Below, in pieces: positions 21,780 through 32,900 of a DNA stretch of 64,000 nucleotides. The notes beneath the pieces were generated by a model. It saw only the letters and a list, made by a program, of their open reading frames with translations, was not told where the DNA came from and did not search any database. Source of the stretch: Echiichthys vipera (lineage: Eukaryota; Chordata; Actinopteri; Perciformes; Trachinidae); assembly GCA_963691815.1 (NCBI GenBank), contig OY829648.1, positions 31,564,383-31,628,382 of the forward strand, given 5' to 3'. Position 1 is the first letter of the stretch, and each line of letters begins with the position of its first letter. The translations under genes were made by a program, and so were the position numbers.

Positions 21780-22065
21780 TTGTATTTGATTCGCCTTAAT
21801 TAACATCCATGAGGGATTTTCATATCACATTTCATGCTGCTTCAGATACATCTCCCACCTGAGACAATAGCTGAAGGAAAGACTGAAAATTTAACAAACA
21901 ATGAACAATGGCAAAAAGTTCTCATCTAGTGACAGTTATATCCCAGAAGTATCAGGATCGTCCTTCAAAACAGAGTTACCGTGCCCTACTTATCAAACAG
22001 AGAACAGCAGTAATGTTGACAAGCTCTGATGGTGGACCTTCAGGATTAATAGAAGAATGATGTAC
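21780..22065 (-). other. ect2: ect2 intron, right end of the long intron
   Basis: Unique-looking sequence next to the donor of the exon at 22066. Nothing recognised. Confidence 0.5.
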
Positions 22066-22145
22066 CTGCAGTGCTTTGACCAGCGCTCCATTTCTGCCTG
22101 CTTCTCCCACAAGAACAACCCTTGTCTCCACTTTTGGCAGCATAT
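22066..22145 (-). CDS. ect2: ect2 coding exon, N-terminal region (residues 45-71)
   Basis: Eighty nucleotides: two bases completing an Asp codon, then MLPKVETRVVLVGEAGRNGA and LVKALQ, leaving in phase 0. It matches the ECT2 start of the BRCT0-like region (EEMPQ.ETRV.LV.EAG...ELIKAL). The acceptor is CATCTCTCTCAG and the donor is GTACATCA. A CA-rich simple repeat follows on the intron side (22185-22255). Confidence 0.93.
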
Positions 22146-24326
22146 CTGAGAGAGATGAAGAGCAACAGGGACACACAGTGAACAAGGAAGAAGACACACG
22201 CTGGGACACACACGCGCACGAACACGCGGACACGCACACAAGGACACACACAATCGAAATTGTGGTTGCTAGCGTTGGCAATATCAAAAAACCTCAACCT
22301 TATCAGGCTAATTAACAGTCCCAAACTTGACATATATTCATATTGGCCAGTAAAGGTTAAGTTAACTCAACGGCAAGCTGCCTTTGTCTAATTGGTTGTC
22401 ACCGTGGGTGAAAATTCTAATTTCTTTTTACGGCAAAACTATTGCGCCTTTTATCAGCAACTGCTTTGGACCGTTTACACTAAATGTGCAGATGTTATGC
22501 GCGGCACTCTAGTATGGAGCCAAAACAAATGTGTGAACCTGAAAAAGAGTGCAATGCCCTTTGAGACAAACTGAGACACACCAGCCTGTTTTAAATCAGA
22601 GGTGTGACAGTGTTTTGTTTCTCTGGTTCTGAAGGTGAGAATACAACAGACCAGACAAAATCAATCTACATACGACCCATGCTGTCCAGCAGATTGTGAA
22701 AGTTCTGAGTTTGTTTGATTATAAAAGAAGTTCAGCTTAAAATGGATCTACAGTGTACTGCTGTTTGAGTGTCTGACTTTTGTTTTTTAACAAAAGGCCT
22801 AGAACAGAGGAAGGTGACGGACTGTAATAGGCTATTTTTAACATCTTTAGACTCGGACAGTAACTCAGTACAGTGACATTTAATACAGTGCAAATGTGCC
22901 CCATTGTCTTCCAACACTTTCTTAATAAACAAACCTGTCAGATGAAACACTTCAGGAGGAAAGTGAGGGTCTGTCTGAGACTCAAACCGGTGAAAGGTGA
23001 GCGAATATACAAGTTACTGAAATACTGAGCAATAGCCAGATAAGTAAAGATGAACTTAATTATTTTATTGTTCTTTTTCATCTTTAACAGTCAGCACAGA
23101 GCAGGTGGCTTTGACCAAGCATGCCCGAAAGCCATAGCTGTCTCACCTGATGGGATATTGTGTGCACAAACCGTGTACATGGTTTATGCCAAACACTGTT
23201 TCCAACTACAGTGTCCATGAGCAATGGCAACTCCCACACGGATGAGAGACTGGCGTGAGTTTGAACATTAGGGCAGTGCGCACAGAACCGCACGGGTCAC
23301 TACACAGACCATTCTGCAGGCATAAGATAACAGACCTGCAACTATTCCTACCTTTATTCAGGTTAGGATGTTTAGTTTTTGTTTCAACTGTTTGAGAGAA
23401 GTTGATTCAACAAGGGATGCATATAGATGCATAGAAATTCTGGGCCAATACCGATAAAAAATACTTACGCCCAAAAAGCCATTACAGATCTTTTTTGTTG
23501 TTATCATTTATTCCTTCTTTTGTACCAGGGAAACAAAAATAACTGAACTGTTTTAACTGATCGTTGAATGAGCAAGCGTTTAATCATACAAACAACCTTT
23601 AATATAACCTTCTTTTAAATTAAAAAGATCCATTTCTTGCAAAGTAAGCGCTTCAAAAGCTTTTTAACCCCAAATCTAACAAAACTGATGCAACATTACA
23701 GATAAACACCAGCCACTGCAATTAGTCAATATCATCTTATTTGCTGAATATTGGCCAATTGCAGCAAAAAAGGCGATGCTGAAGTTGAGCCGATAAATAA
23801 GTGCAACCCTGGATTAAACTTTATAATAAATTTAGAGGCTGTAGTTCTTGTTTAATGTTATTGTGTTTCTAATACGTTTGTCCACATCATTGAATATTAA
23901 TGAGGGTAGACTAAATATTAGGAAAACCTTTCAGTATAATGCATTACAACTCAAAAACTCCAGCTCTTACAATCCCCAGCCCAAATTACGGACATGTGTA
24001 AAACTATTTCAACAAGAACTGAGAGCAGGGCTGTTGTATTGTGATAATAGTATTTGTTTTAGCTTAGTTTATTAGGTACTTTGAGTGTCTAAGCAGGAAT
24101 GCACAGTAGAAGTCAAGGAACAGCTTATTGTTATAATGACTGTGTTCTGGTTTTACTGCTCTGCTTCTCCACAGCATAATGTACTGATTTTAACTTGCAC
24201 ACATATAGAGCTATGTCCTGATTTTTGACCACTGATGGTTCTGTGTTGAAATTGAAGGTATACATTAAGATATTTAGATAAAGGAGGAGGGGAAGGAAGA
24301 AAAAATGGTAACCTATGTAGACTGAC
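22146..24326 (-). other. ect2: ect2 intron with CA repeat and hAT-like MITE
   Basis: A degenerate CA/CG-containing simple repeat lies at 22185-22255. At about 23412-23815, AGGGATGCATATAGATGCAT with GGCCAATACCGATAA on the left, and GAGCCGATAAATAAGTGCAA with CCCTGG on the right, form the ends of a hAT-type MITE. The rest is unassigned. Confidence 0.55.
23412..23815. mobile_element. hAT-like MITE
   Basis: Ends in opposite orientation: AGGGATGCAT...CCAATACCGAT at the left and ATATTGGCC...GCCGATAA...TGCAACCCTG at the right. Such ends (CAGGGRTGCA...CCGAT) are typical of teleost hAT MITEs. AT-rich interior, no gene. Confidence 0.55.
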
Positions 24327-24493
24327 CTTCCCCGTCTTCACACGCCATGCCCAGAAATACATGGTCCTTGGTGGTTTCGGCAATCCTTGAATCATAGACC
24401 GAAGAATCCACCAAGAGACTCCGAGCTGTCCCTAAAGTCACTATGCTGCTGTCAGCCATGTCAGGAACTTATGGTGGCACCAAACTGTCCAAA
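24327..24493 (-). CDS. ect2: ect2 first coding exon (residues 1-45)
   Basis: The coding part runs from the ATG at 24459 to 24327, 133 nt, leaving in phase 1. It reads MADSSIVTLGTARSLLVDSS, then VYDSRIAETTKDHVFLGMAC and EDGE. This agrees with the ECT2 N-terminus (MAE.S..T..TGR.SL.DSS.FDS...E..K), so the start is well supported. The donor is GTCAGTCT. About 34 nt of 5' UTR seem to lie in the same exon; the acceptor TTCTGATAG at 24494 is the best candidate but not certain. Confidence 0.9.
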
Positions 24494-25159
24494 CTATCAG
24501 AAGTTACAGGGAGTGAACAGAGACACACAGAGGGAGATCATGGCGAGGCAGAGAAGAGAGAGAAAATAGCAACAGGGAAGAAGAGGAAAAGGGTGACAAC
24601 TGTCAGACTAAAGGCAGGAGACAGAACTTGGCACGACTTCAAACACAAATACTGCCCAAGTCTGACAATTCAACTGGAGAGAAAGCAACATGTTTAAAAC
24701 ACAACTCGGCAAGGCGGATAAGAAGTGTAAACGTTACTGACACTTTTGAATGGTTTACGTAAGAGTAGCCACACAACAGTCACTGGGCTTAATGAGAAGT
24801 ACTTGTCAATACCGACGGGTTATTTATGATTATGGTTAAAACAGAGGACAAAAAGTATCGTGATAAAAACATGAACAAAGCAATAAACGGGCAATTATTT
24901 TTCTCTAAACGGTTAAACAACGTGTCTTTATCTTGCGTTTCTTATGACATGCTTTGTACAAGGGAATGGGCTAAATGCCTTTAATTACTATGCGAACAAA
25001 GCATTTATTCGGCTTTATTGTAACGCTGACGTGAGCCCAGTTAACGTTGGCACCAGATTCCCTTAGCTTAACGTCACCAGAGGTTAGCTCACATTAAGGT
25101 ACGCTGCGTTTCCAATAGCACAAAAACAAACTCGCGTTAAAGTAGCAAACCAAACTTAC
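24494..25159 (-). other. ect2: ect2 intron 1
   Basis: It lies between the non-coding exon (donor GTAAGTTTGG at 25159) and the first coding exon. The 3' end has a pyrimidine-rich stretch on the gene strand. The right half is CpG-richer, as expected near a promoter. Confidence 0.6.
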
Positions 25160-25470
25160 CGGCTGTTTCAGCGGCTGGTACCTTAGATAAAGGAATATCA
25201 GAACAGGGAGAGAGCAGAGATACACTAGCCGCTGAGCTAGCTAAATGAAATAAGCTCAGTAGCTGATTTAGCTAGCTACCGAGCTCGTAAGACAATACAA
25301 TGAAGAAGTCCTCTTCGGTCCGAAACCCTCAGGAAAACTGTAACATTTCTCCGTTAAATCTCAAGTCTGGTTTCAATGCATGTTTCCCTTGATGCGTGAA
25401 AATAGTCCAAATTGTCGAAATGTGGCTGCTTTAGTTTGTTGACAGCTAACTACTTCATAGTAGTTCCAGA
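25160..25470 (-). other. ect2: ect2 exon 1, non-coding (5' UTR)
   Basis: The left border is a near-perfect donor (CAGCCG then GTAAGTTTGG on the gene strand). No in-frame link to the coding exon is needed, since the ATG is in exon 2. The transcription start cannot be placed exactly; I infer it at about 25450-25490 from the promoter motifs just upstream. Confidence 0.6.
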
Positions 25471-25489
25471 GGGTGTCTGTCTGCTGTTG

Positions 25490-25610
25490 GAGCTCAATTC
25501 AAAAAGCAGGGCAAACAACGGTGCCGCGCGATGATTGGCCAGAGAGACGGAAAGCCAGCGGCTTCCGCCCGACGAGGCCGCTGATTGGTCCGTTCATTCA
25601 AATCACGATG
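25490..25610 (-). promoter_or_regulatory. ect2: ect2 promoter with CCAAT boxes and CHR-like motifs
   Basis: On the gene strand there are two inverted-CCAAT sites, at 25584-25588 (GGACCAATCAG) and 25534-25538 (TGGCCAATCAT), and two TTTGAA motifs, at 25597-25602 and 25498-25503. The proximal TTTGAA lies about 31 bp downstream of the nearer CCAAT box. CCAAT boxes bound by NF-Y together with a CHR (TTTGAA) bound by DREAM/MuvB are the known signature of G2/M genes, and ECT2 is expressed at G2/M. The region is GC- and CpG-rich and has no TATA box. Confidence 0.65.
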
Positions 25611-26390
25611 CGCCTTGCGTTCCACGTTCCACCCAGACCTGCGGCCTTCAGGTACTGTCGGAAATACTCTTCTCCATGAAAGAAACAAGGTGCATAATTA
25701 ATTGATATATAGAAACTTTTAAAACTTTTTTAAGTAAACGAATTGTATCAGCATGATGAAACATTATAGCCATGTCAATGAAAATATACAGCGTTGTGTT
25801 TGAATTGTGTTTTATTTTTTTCTGCCACTGTTGCTGCCATAAAAAAGGAGTAGCTATCTTTTCTATTTCTTGCAATAAAGAGCTACATTTACCAATAGTT
25901 CTGTAAGGATCTACCTTCTCTCACAAAAACACCTGACCTGAATAGGCTACCTTTTGCAAGTCGCAGTGAGAAATATTATACAGGGCAGAATTCTGACCCA
26001 GGGTTACTGGATAATGCATGCTAGAGAAGGCTTTGCCGGAGATCCACCAACTCCATAAAACAAACGGATTGACATTTCGAAACCCAAGACAGTGTGGTTT
26101 GCTCTCTGACCAGTGGGCAGTGCTTGGTTTTGGCCACAAACTTTAGTCATGTGTATCAGTGAACATGCCAGGCTGTTTCCATCATGCAGCAGGCAGCCAG
26201 ATCTTCTGCTCTCGACAGGAAATGAATAGGAGCCGTCAATTTCATATATGTCAACTGAAATGGTAGTCACACATGGTCATACAAGGCCTGGAACACAGAC
26301 GCATCGAGCTTCACAAGATGTTACGTTCTAGAATGTGTCACCTGTAAATTGGAACACAGCGCAAATGCAAGCTGTAGGCCGCTAGAGTCG
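25611..26390. other. Upstream region of ect2, no gene seen
   Basis: Unassigned sequence between the ect2 promoter and foldback copy B. I looked for a divergent first exon on the plus strand (a GT follows CTTCAG at 25651) but there is no coding support. Confidence 0.4.
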
Positions 26391-26394
26391 TAGA

Positions 26395-26960
26395 CTCGCT
26401 AACAGCCGGATGTGGCTTACAATAATTAGCTCGGGGCAGTACGGTGAAGGCATTACAACGTCTTTTTTAACCACTAACACTGCTCAAAATAACAACAAAC
26501 CTCTACAGTAGCATGAGAAGAGTCCCTACACAGAAAACAAAGCATCAATGTGCTCCTTCTTTTGGGATTGACTTTGGTAATCCACTTGAATGGACTTTAC
26601 TATGAGAGGAGCTGGTACAGGGGCCAGTATGAAGACTTTAAAACACTCTTTTAATAAACTCTGGGTTCACTAACTACATTGTCGGTGCTTTGTTTTATGT
26701 GTAGGGACTCTTCTCATGCTACTGCAGAGGTTTGTTGTTATTTTGAGCAGTATTAGTGGTTAAAAAAGCTGTATTAATGCCTGCACAGTGCTGCCCCAAG
26801 CTAATCAGTGTTAGCCACGTCCGGCTAGCATCTCTACCCGATTTCTACGTTAATAGTTCATACACGAAAACAATTGCCTCGATGGCCTAACTGCTTACCG
26901 AAATTCCTGAAGAAGACCCTGGGAGGATTTTACACCGGAGTTACGCTTTAAGACAGACCA
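26395..26960. repeat. Foldback repeat, copy B (both arms)
   Basis: This is the most complete copy. The left arm runs from CCGGATGTGGCTT (26407) through GCTCGGGGCAGTACGGTGAA, CTTTTTTAACCACTAACACT and GCATGAGAAGAGTCCCTACA. The right arm returns the same text reversed, from TGTAGGGACTCTTCTCATGC through GAGCAGTATTAGTGGTTAAA to GTGTTAGCCACGTCCGG (26827), and beyond to GACCCTGGGAGGATTTTACA and CCGGAGTTAC. The core is about 150 bp. No open frame. Confidence 0.75.
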
Positions 26961-27247
26961 GTTTGATGCTTGTCCCTCCTAATATTCCTAATAAGAGGAT
27001 ATAATCTATGCATTTATATTATAATTATGGTTATGGAAACAATGTTACAGAATCACTGTACTGTAGTCTTTATGTAATACCTGTGAAAATCACTTTTTTG
27101 CTGCTCCTGAAACAACACACTATTTATGCAGGTGACTGTAACTCTTCTCGGAAGTGGGTGTATGTATAGCCTACTAGCCCTGTCAATAATAAAACATGTG
27201 AGATGCTTGGATTTTCCTTTTAGACTAAAAGGCAGGGGAAGAGCACA
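26961..27247. other. Unassigned sequence
   Basis: Nothing recognised between foldback copy B and the duplicated segment. Confidence 0.4.
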
Positions 27248-27695
27248 TTTCCACAGGGGGTTTTGTAAAGCATGATTTCTTAAAGGCCCAGAGCCCTGTG
27301 AACTGGCTTGCATTTCCCCAGCATAGTGAAACAAAAGTTAGTTCAGTACACAGATAACAAATTGCTTGCAGGCAGACAACAACCCCTCTGCTTTAGGTTA
27401 GGCTCATACATACACACATAAATGAAACCCATCCTCATATTATTACACTAGTAACAGTGTAGGTACAGGATTTTATTAATTTAATGTTGATTTGGATGTG
27501 TGTTTGGAAGTATGTAGCATGAACCAATGACTCATACCCCAACATACCACTGCATTTATAGCCTAAGCTAGTTTGCAATGGCCATTCCTAGAAAAAGGAT
27601 TATCATGTTGATACCTCTACTCAGTAGAGTATCTGCTAATACCATCCACCATCCAGTACCCAATTCTCTCTATTCCCCCAATTTAAAATCTGCAT
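27248..27695. repeat. Duplicated segment, first copy
   Basis: About 450 bp from CATTTCCACAGGGGGTTTTG to CAATTTAAAATCTGC recur almost unchanged at 32452-32900. The copies differ at single bases and at two short indel blocks (after ACTAGTAAC and after TGATTTGGAT). It has no coding content that I recognise. Confidence 0.9.
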
Positions 27696-29160
27696 ACGTC
27701 ACTTTGTACAACAAGTTATTTTTTTCCTTCAGGTTACATGAGGTCAGGGATTGCTGTAGTGCTAAAACAAAGTCAGCAGCTCACCAAGACTGAATTAATG
27801 ATTGATCATGAAAAACATATATATTTTTTATAATGACATTGACTCAATCTGCTGAAAAAGGTCAGTATCAGCACCGATATCAGGTGCAGGATCAGTGCAT
27901 CCTGTGCACTTTGTTCACTTCTTCATTCTCATTCTTACATGATGAATCCTAATCTACTTCCAGTAATTGTTCTGACCTGAACCCTTAAACCATATTTAAA
28001 CCTCAAAGTAACATCTCTCTTAGAGTTAAAGATAATGAAAAAATCTTATTAAAAAACGTATTACTAGGGTTGTAAAATTGGGTCCCGGTTCAATTTATAG
28101 CCCTCATGTACCAGTAATATAAATGTTAATAATACTGTTGAAGTTGCTGTCATACAGAGTTAAATCTTTACCTTTTGAATAACGTGTTTTAGGGGTGTCA
28201 CGTTTGCTATTCTTTCTATCCACCCCTACCTACTTGCGTGCATCCGAAGAAATAAACCCTTCAAAGACAACACAGTGCGGTTACTGCATTGCTATCTAGT
28301 GGGAGCAAAAAGCAATTGTGCGATTGCTGTTTACCGGGTGCACTGTTAAGATAGTAGATTGGTAATACACGTAAGTTAAAAAGACAGGTGCCCAAACAGC
28401 TGCCTTTTAGGTAGTAGCATGCAGTCCGGAGGACAGTGAAGACATTCATTTCCACCAAGTTTTTCTTCTTCTGCTTCGAACGTTGTGAAATCCGTAGTAT
28501 GCTTGTTTCATGCCTGAGGCTGCTAGACTGCTCCTCCAGTCATCTTACTGACATGCACATACAATCTCGGTCTGTCTTCCTGTATTCAACACTCAATTCT
28601 CTGTACGTAACAAAGCTTTGTTGAGACCTTATCTTCCTTCTATCCAGCTTTGTCCTCTTCACTTCCTTAAACCTTTAGTTTTCTAGTTCTGTCCTCTGCT
28701 CTTTGACGCTCAATCACCAAACAGAAATATAAAAACACACAAAGGTTGAGGAAGACTACCAATTCTTGAAATATAAGCAGGACATCAATCAATCATTTTT
28801 ATTTGTCACATCAAATCGTACAAGGCACAATTCCAGTGAAATGTGATTGTATCCAGTGTTTCCCCTAGGATGGAGTTATAGCAGTGGAGGTTAAGCGCAT
28901 TTGCAAGAAAGAACCTGGGCCTGCAAAGCGTGCTCTATCCGTAAGGGCTCTGTGGACCTAAGTACATATGGTACTTTTGTGCAGAGTTACTCATCTGGAA
29001 TTTAAAATGTGATTTGACGAACAAGCAATTATAAGTTACCCGTATCACCCATAGTTCATTTTGACAACCATTTTAAATTTAATCATAGTCTTCGATGAAA
29101 ATGCAAATAACAAGCTTTTTATAACATAGTCTTTTTTTATTCTGTTTTTTTCTCAAGATT
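27696..29160. other. Unassigned AT-rich sequence with repeat scraps
   Basis: About 27855-27905 (GTCAGTATCAGCACCGATAT, then ATCAGTGCATCCTGTGCAC) looks like a hAT MITE end. At 28787-28860 the text TCAATCAATCATTTTTATTT, then GTCACATCAAATCGTACAAG looks like the 3' end of a LINE on the minus strand. Confidence 0.45.
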
Positions 29161-29164
29161 AGTT

Positions 29165-29345
29165 CAAAACATTCATCCATCATCTTCATCCGCTTGTCCC
29201 CAAAAGGGTCTCGGGGGGCTGGAGCTAATCCCAGTTGACATCGAGTGTGAGGTGACAGACAGAGTCATCAGTTAACCTAACACGTTCATGTCTTTGGACT
29301 GTGGGAGGAAGAAGGAGAAGCCAGAGAAAACCCACGCAGACACAG
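29165..29345 (-). repeat. Teleost dispersed repeat (minus strand)
   Basis: The reverse complement contains GTCTGCGTGGGTTTTCTCTG, CTTCCTCCCACAGTCCAAAG and CCCGAGACCCTTTTGGGGAC. This is a diverged copy of the repeat at 42362-42712. The family is very common in teleost genomes, often followed by a GGAT-type microsatellite. Confidence 0.65.
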
Positions 29346-29744
29346 ATTTTGATTTTACTCACTAGCCACAGGTGATGCAGCTGAACTGTTATTTCATTCA
29401 GGCACATTGAGAGTGCTGTGGCGGACGAAGAACAGCTGATTCATGAAGTTGAAATGATGAATTCTCTAAACAATTTCATTATTATCTACTACAAAACCTA
29501 AATAAATGTGTTATTGTTGCTCCACAGGCCAGATAAGTGAGGAGGAAATGAATTTCACTGCCTCTGTGTGCCTGAGTGTTTGTGTGGAAGCTTTGGGCAG
29601 ACGGGGGCCTTTGAAGTGATGGCGCTGCTTAGGAGTCCATAGTGCACAAGATATATACCTGTTATCTGTAAATAAGTAAGGACAGAGAGCGTCATTGAGA
29701 CGTGATAGTCTGATTCTTGTGTGCTGTTAGGACACGCTCCTCTG

Positions 29745-29800
29745 GTCAGAAAAAAAAAAAAATATATATATATATCATATATCAGAATCTGAATCAGAAA
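29745..29800. repeat. Poly(A) and AT microsatellite
   Basis: A run of A followed by (AT)n directly precedes the LINE 3' end below. It may be slippage-expanded. Confidence 0.7.
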
Positions 29801-29995
29801 TACTTTAATAATCCCAGGGGAAAATTATTTTCGTTGCAAACTCCAGCTATACAAACAACCTATTTAACACCACAGCATATACAGACAACATACTATATAT
29901 TTGTAAAAAACAGAAGTATAAAACAATATATATATGACTATATATATAGTCATATTATATATACAAAAGTACTGTAATGATTTACAAAGTACCGT
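29781..29995 (-). mobile_element. Rex1/Babar-type LINE 3' end, truncated
   Basis: It begins AGAATCTGAATCAGAAATAC, then TTTAATAATCCCAGGGGAAA, the reverse complement of the GATTCT-tailed end of this LINE group. Only the 3' non-coding part is present, as expected for a 5'-truncated insertion. The interior is overrun by an AT microsatellite. Confidence 0.6.
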
Positions 29996-30050
29996 AAAAT
30001 GTGCAAAAGAACAATTGTTTATAATATAATTGTTTATAATATATATATGT

Positions 30051-30717
30051 TAGGGATGGGCACGATTACGCGAGTACCGAATAGTCGTTGAAGTCACTAT
30101 TCGAGTAACGGTTAACTATTCGCGCTGTGTAGGCTATAATAAAGGCCCCCTATACATGACACGCGGTAAAAAAGATCGTTCCACTGGTTGAATCCATTCT
30201 CTACACAGAAGTGAGGAGCTGTTGCCTTTTCCGACATGTTCCAAATCAGCCCTCAATGATGCCGCTCTGTCATAATACATTTTTTCCAAACTTGTTGCTG
30301 TTGTTTGCATGAGGACTTGTACTCAGGCTCGATAAAAGTAATCCGCTTATGACAACCTTAGCCTTCCACGAAGCTTAACGGCAGCAAAAAACAGTAGGTC
30401 AATTCGTGGCCGTAGAGGCAGACGGTGTCCTCTCTCTCATCTTCGCGCACTGACGCGCTGTGAGAGAGACCGTGTTGCTCCTCTCCGCTCACGCCCCACA
30501 ACGCTCTTGAAATCATTTTAAAAGCACAACACAGAACCGATGCATAAGTGGGAAAACCGAGCCCATCCAAGTGTTCAGAGGGAGAGTAATAATAATCACT
30601 CAACGGAGGATGAGGAAAAGATAGAGAGGTGCTTCTGTCTGCTGGTGACTCATATGCCTGGTCGTCAGGTAATGAGAGTATTAGAATAATGAACTTACCT
30701 AAAACGCCCATCCCTTA
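30051..30717. mobile_element. hAT-like MITE
   Basis: The ends are TAGGGATGGGCACGATTAC on the left and AAAACGCCCATCCCTTA on the right, an 11-bp inverted match. AT-rich 8-bp flanks (ATATATGT and ATATATTT) may be a target duplication with one or two changes. Motifs such as CGAATAGTCG and ACTATTCGAGTAACGG are typical of this teleost hAT group. No transposase. Confidence 0.65.
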
Positions 30718-32084
30718 TATATTTAAATAAAATCATTATTTATAATTTGAATAATTCAAAAGCAGCAATCAAATTCCTGAAGCAGCGCACCTCCGCTCCT
30801 GGATGCAAGTAGGGGAAACACTGGTATCAGGTCCAACCATCCAGCACTCCAGGATTCAGCCAAATCTCCCAACTTCCCCCGAAAGTGGACATGGGCACAA
30901 AGGCCTCCTAGGTCACTGTCCCAACGCCTGCACACTGGTCAGCAGGATGCCTTGCAGCTAGTGTTTAATTCATCCACACATAGCTGATAGCCATCTTCTT
31001 CATGTCCTCTGTGTTGATTGCTACATTTGAAAACCTTTACCAGTCAGGTTATGCCAAGTTTCCACTCCAAGACTTTCAAAGTGGTCAGTTTGCTGTACTG
31101 TTCACATTATACAACAAGCTGTCTTGTGTCAGGAGTCTTGACTTTGTTGGGGTTTTAACATTACCAGACAAGGAGTCACCAGCTACAAGATCTTTCTGCA
31201 GGAGGAATCCCTGATGTGTGTGTGTGGTCTCCAAACTGGAGCACGTGCTCTGATATCTAAAGCCTGGTCTATTTGAAACCAATGTTCAAGGATGGCTTGT
31301 ACATATAATACACCAAGGGCTTTTACAACCTTCGGTCAGGTGCTGCGCTTTGACTTGCTCCCCCCAGGCCTGTCTGCGGCCGCACATGTAGTAAACTGCC
31401 CCTGGAGTCCCAGACGACTCCAGATATTTAACCTGCTAGATATCTGGGATATGTCTGTGAGGCACCAGCAAACCCCAATTTGCCTCTGAACTTAGACTTT
31501 TGTCGGGGAGCTCCAAAAACTGACAGCAAGTGTAAAATGATGGGCTAAAATGAGGTAGTGGGCATCTGGCATTAGCTGAATGGGAAGGAGACTGTTGAGT
31601 TGATTCCCTATCCTCATTCCATCCCTGTCCAACATCAACCACAAACAGCACCACTAATCTATCTGCAAAATAGACATAATAAGTGCATGAATGAACATAA
31701 ACACTAAAATAAATTTAGATTACATTTCATGGCGCTGACGGAAAGGCATCTGTAGAGGTCATACAGATATAAAAGTCGTAGCATCAGTAAGACCAACCTT
31801 TTGTGTGTAGTTTCACATCACTTTTGAGGATATAGTTATGGTGTGAACTCATAGTATCAACCAAATAAAGAAAACTAACATGTTTAGAACTGTCACCCCA
31901 TCAGGCCTTTAAGGGTTCTTTTTATAAAAACTGCAAAAGTGAGATGAATTGCTCATATTTCAGCAAATCCAATCAGAGGTTTTTCAGAAATCACAGGATA
32001 TTGGCAGAGAAACAAAAGGACATGTATAATCAGTCAAAAAGCAATGAAGACTGGTCAGTAATCAGCCTTACATGAGGCTGAAGG
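30718..32084. other. Unassigned sequence
   Basis: No gene, RNA or repeat recognised. Short open frames (31002-31489) lack domains. Confidence 0.4.
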
Positions 32085-32142
32085 TTCTCGAGGCAGCGGC
32101 CCCCTCTCTCACCCCATTTCCTGTCTGTCCTATATGATAAAC

Positions 32143-32451
32143 GGCTTGAAATCTGATCAAAAAAGATCAATAGTAAGTATTGTCATATTGAATTATTATT
32201 GTCGTATTTAAGGTGTTTTGACTGATTGGCTCTGGCACCATCCGAACCCATTTGTACCCTTAGAGTGTAATTCCGGTGTAAAAACATCCCAGGGTCTTTT
32301 TTGGCAAATTTGGTCGTAAAATAAGCCATCAAGACAATTTTTTTCGCGTATGAACAATAAAATGGACGCTGGACGTGGCTAACACTGATTAGCTCGGGGC
32401 AATAAAATGTCTTTTTTAACCACTAATACTGTTCAAAATAACCGCAAACCA
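32143..32451 (+). repeat. Direct repeat X, first copy, with foldback left arm (copy C)
   Basis: About 308 bp from CTTGAAATCTGATCAAAAAA to AAAATAACCGCAAAC recur at 32899-33206 with only a few changes. The right half is the left arm of the foldback family (GACGTGGCTAACACTGATTA, GCTCGGGGCAATAAAATGTC, CTTTTTTAACCACTAATACT). A SINE tail fragment (32085-32142) precedes it. Confidence 0.85.
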
Positions 32452-32900
32452 TTTCCACAGGGGGTTTTGTAAAGCATGATTTCTAAAAGGCCCAGAGCCC
32501 TGTGAACTGGCTTGCATTTCCCCAGCATAGTGAAACAAAAGTTAGTTCAGTACACAGATAACAAATTGCTTGCAAGCAGACAACAACCCCTCTGCTTTAG
32601 GTTAGGCTCATACATACACACATAAATGAAACCCATCCTCATATTATTACACTAGTAACGCACAATCCTACTTTTTCTATCAGGATTTTATTAATTTAAT
32701 GTTGATTTGGATACAAGTATGTAGCATGAACCAATGACTCATACCCCAACATACCACTGCATTTATGGCCTAAGCTAGTTTGCAATGGCCATTCCTAGAA
32801 AAAGGATTATCATGTTGATACCTCTACTCAGTAGAGTATCTGCTAATACCATCCACCATCCAGTACCCAATTCTCTCTATTCCCCCAATTTAAAATCTGC
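32452..32900. repeat. Duplicated segment, second copy
   Basis: The same 450 bp as 27248-27695, same orientation, inserted exactly between the two X repeats. At the left junction foldback text ending CGCAAAC runs straight into CATTTCCACAGG. At the right junction AAAATCTGC meets TTGAAATCTGATC, so the two sides share AAATCTG. Confidence 0.9.

Larger units (their letters stand above)
5471..25470 (-). other. ect2: ect2 gene, 5' part (10 exons visible)
   Basis: ECT2 is the Rho GEF that activates RhoA at the equatorial cortex in cytokinesis. It is recruited through its BRCT domains by phosphorylated centralspindlin (Cyk4/RACGAP1). Nine coding exons join with consistent phases into 326 residues (978 nt) that align along their whole length with the N-terminal third of vertebrate ECT2. 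The order is exon 24459-24327, 22145-22066, 13112-12930, 11780-11691, 9692-9585, 8361-8288, 7157-7027, 6137-6022, 5533-5471. A non-coding exon precedes them. The DH, PH and C-terminal exons lie beyond the left edge. The 8.95-kb intron between 13112 and 22066 is the longest fully visible one and holds most of the transposon insertions. Confidence 0.93.

Noticed and set aside
25640..25680. Divergent gene sharing the ect2 promoter
   Set aside because: A GT after CTTCAG exists, but there is no coding frame or downstream acceptor to support it.
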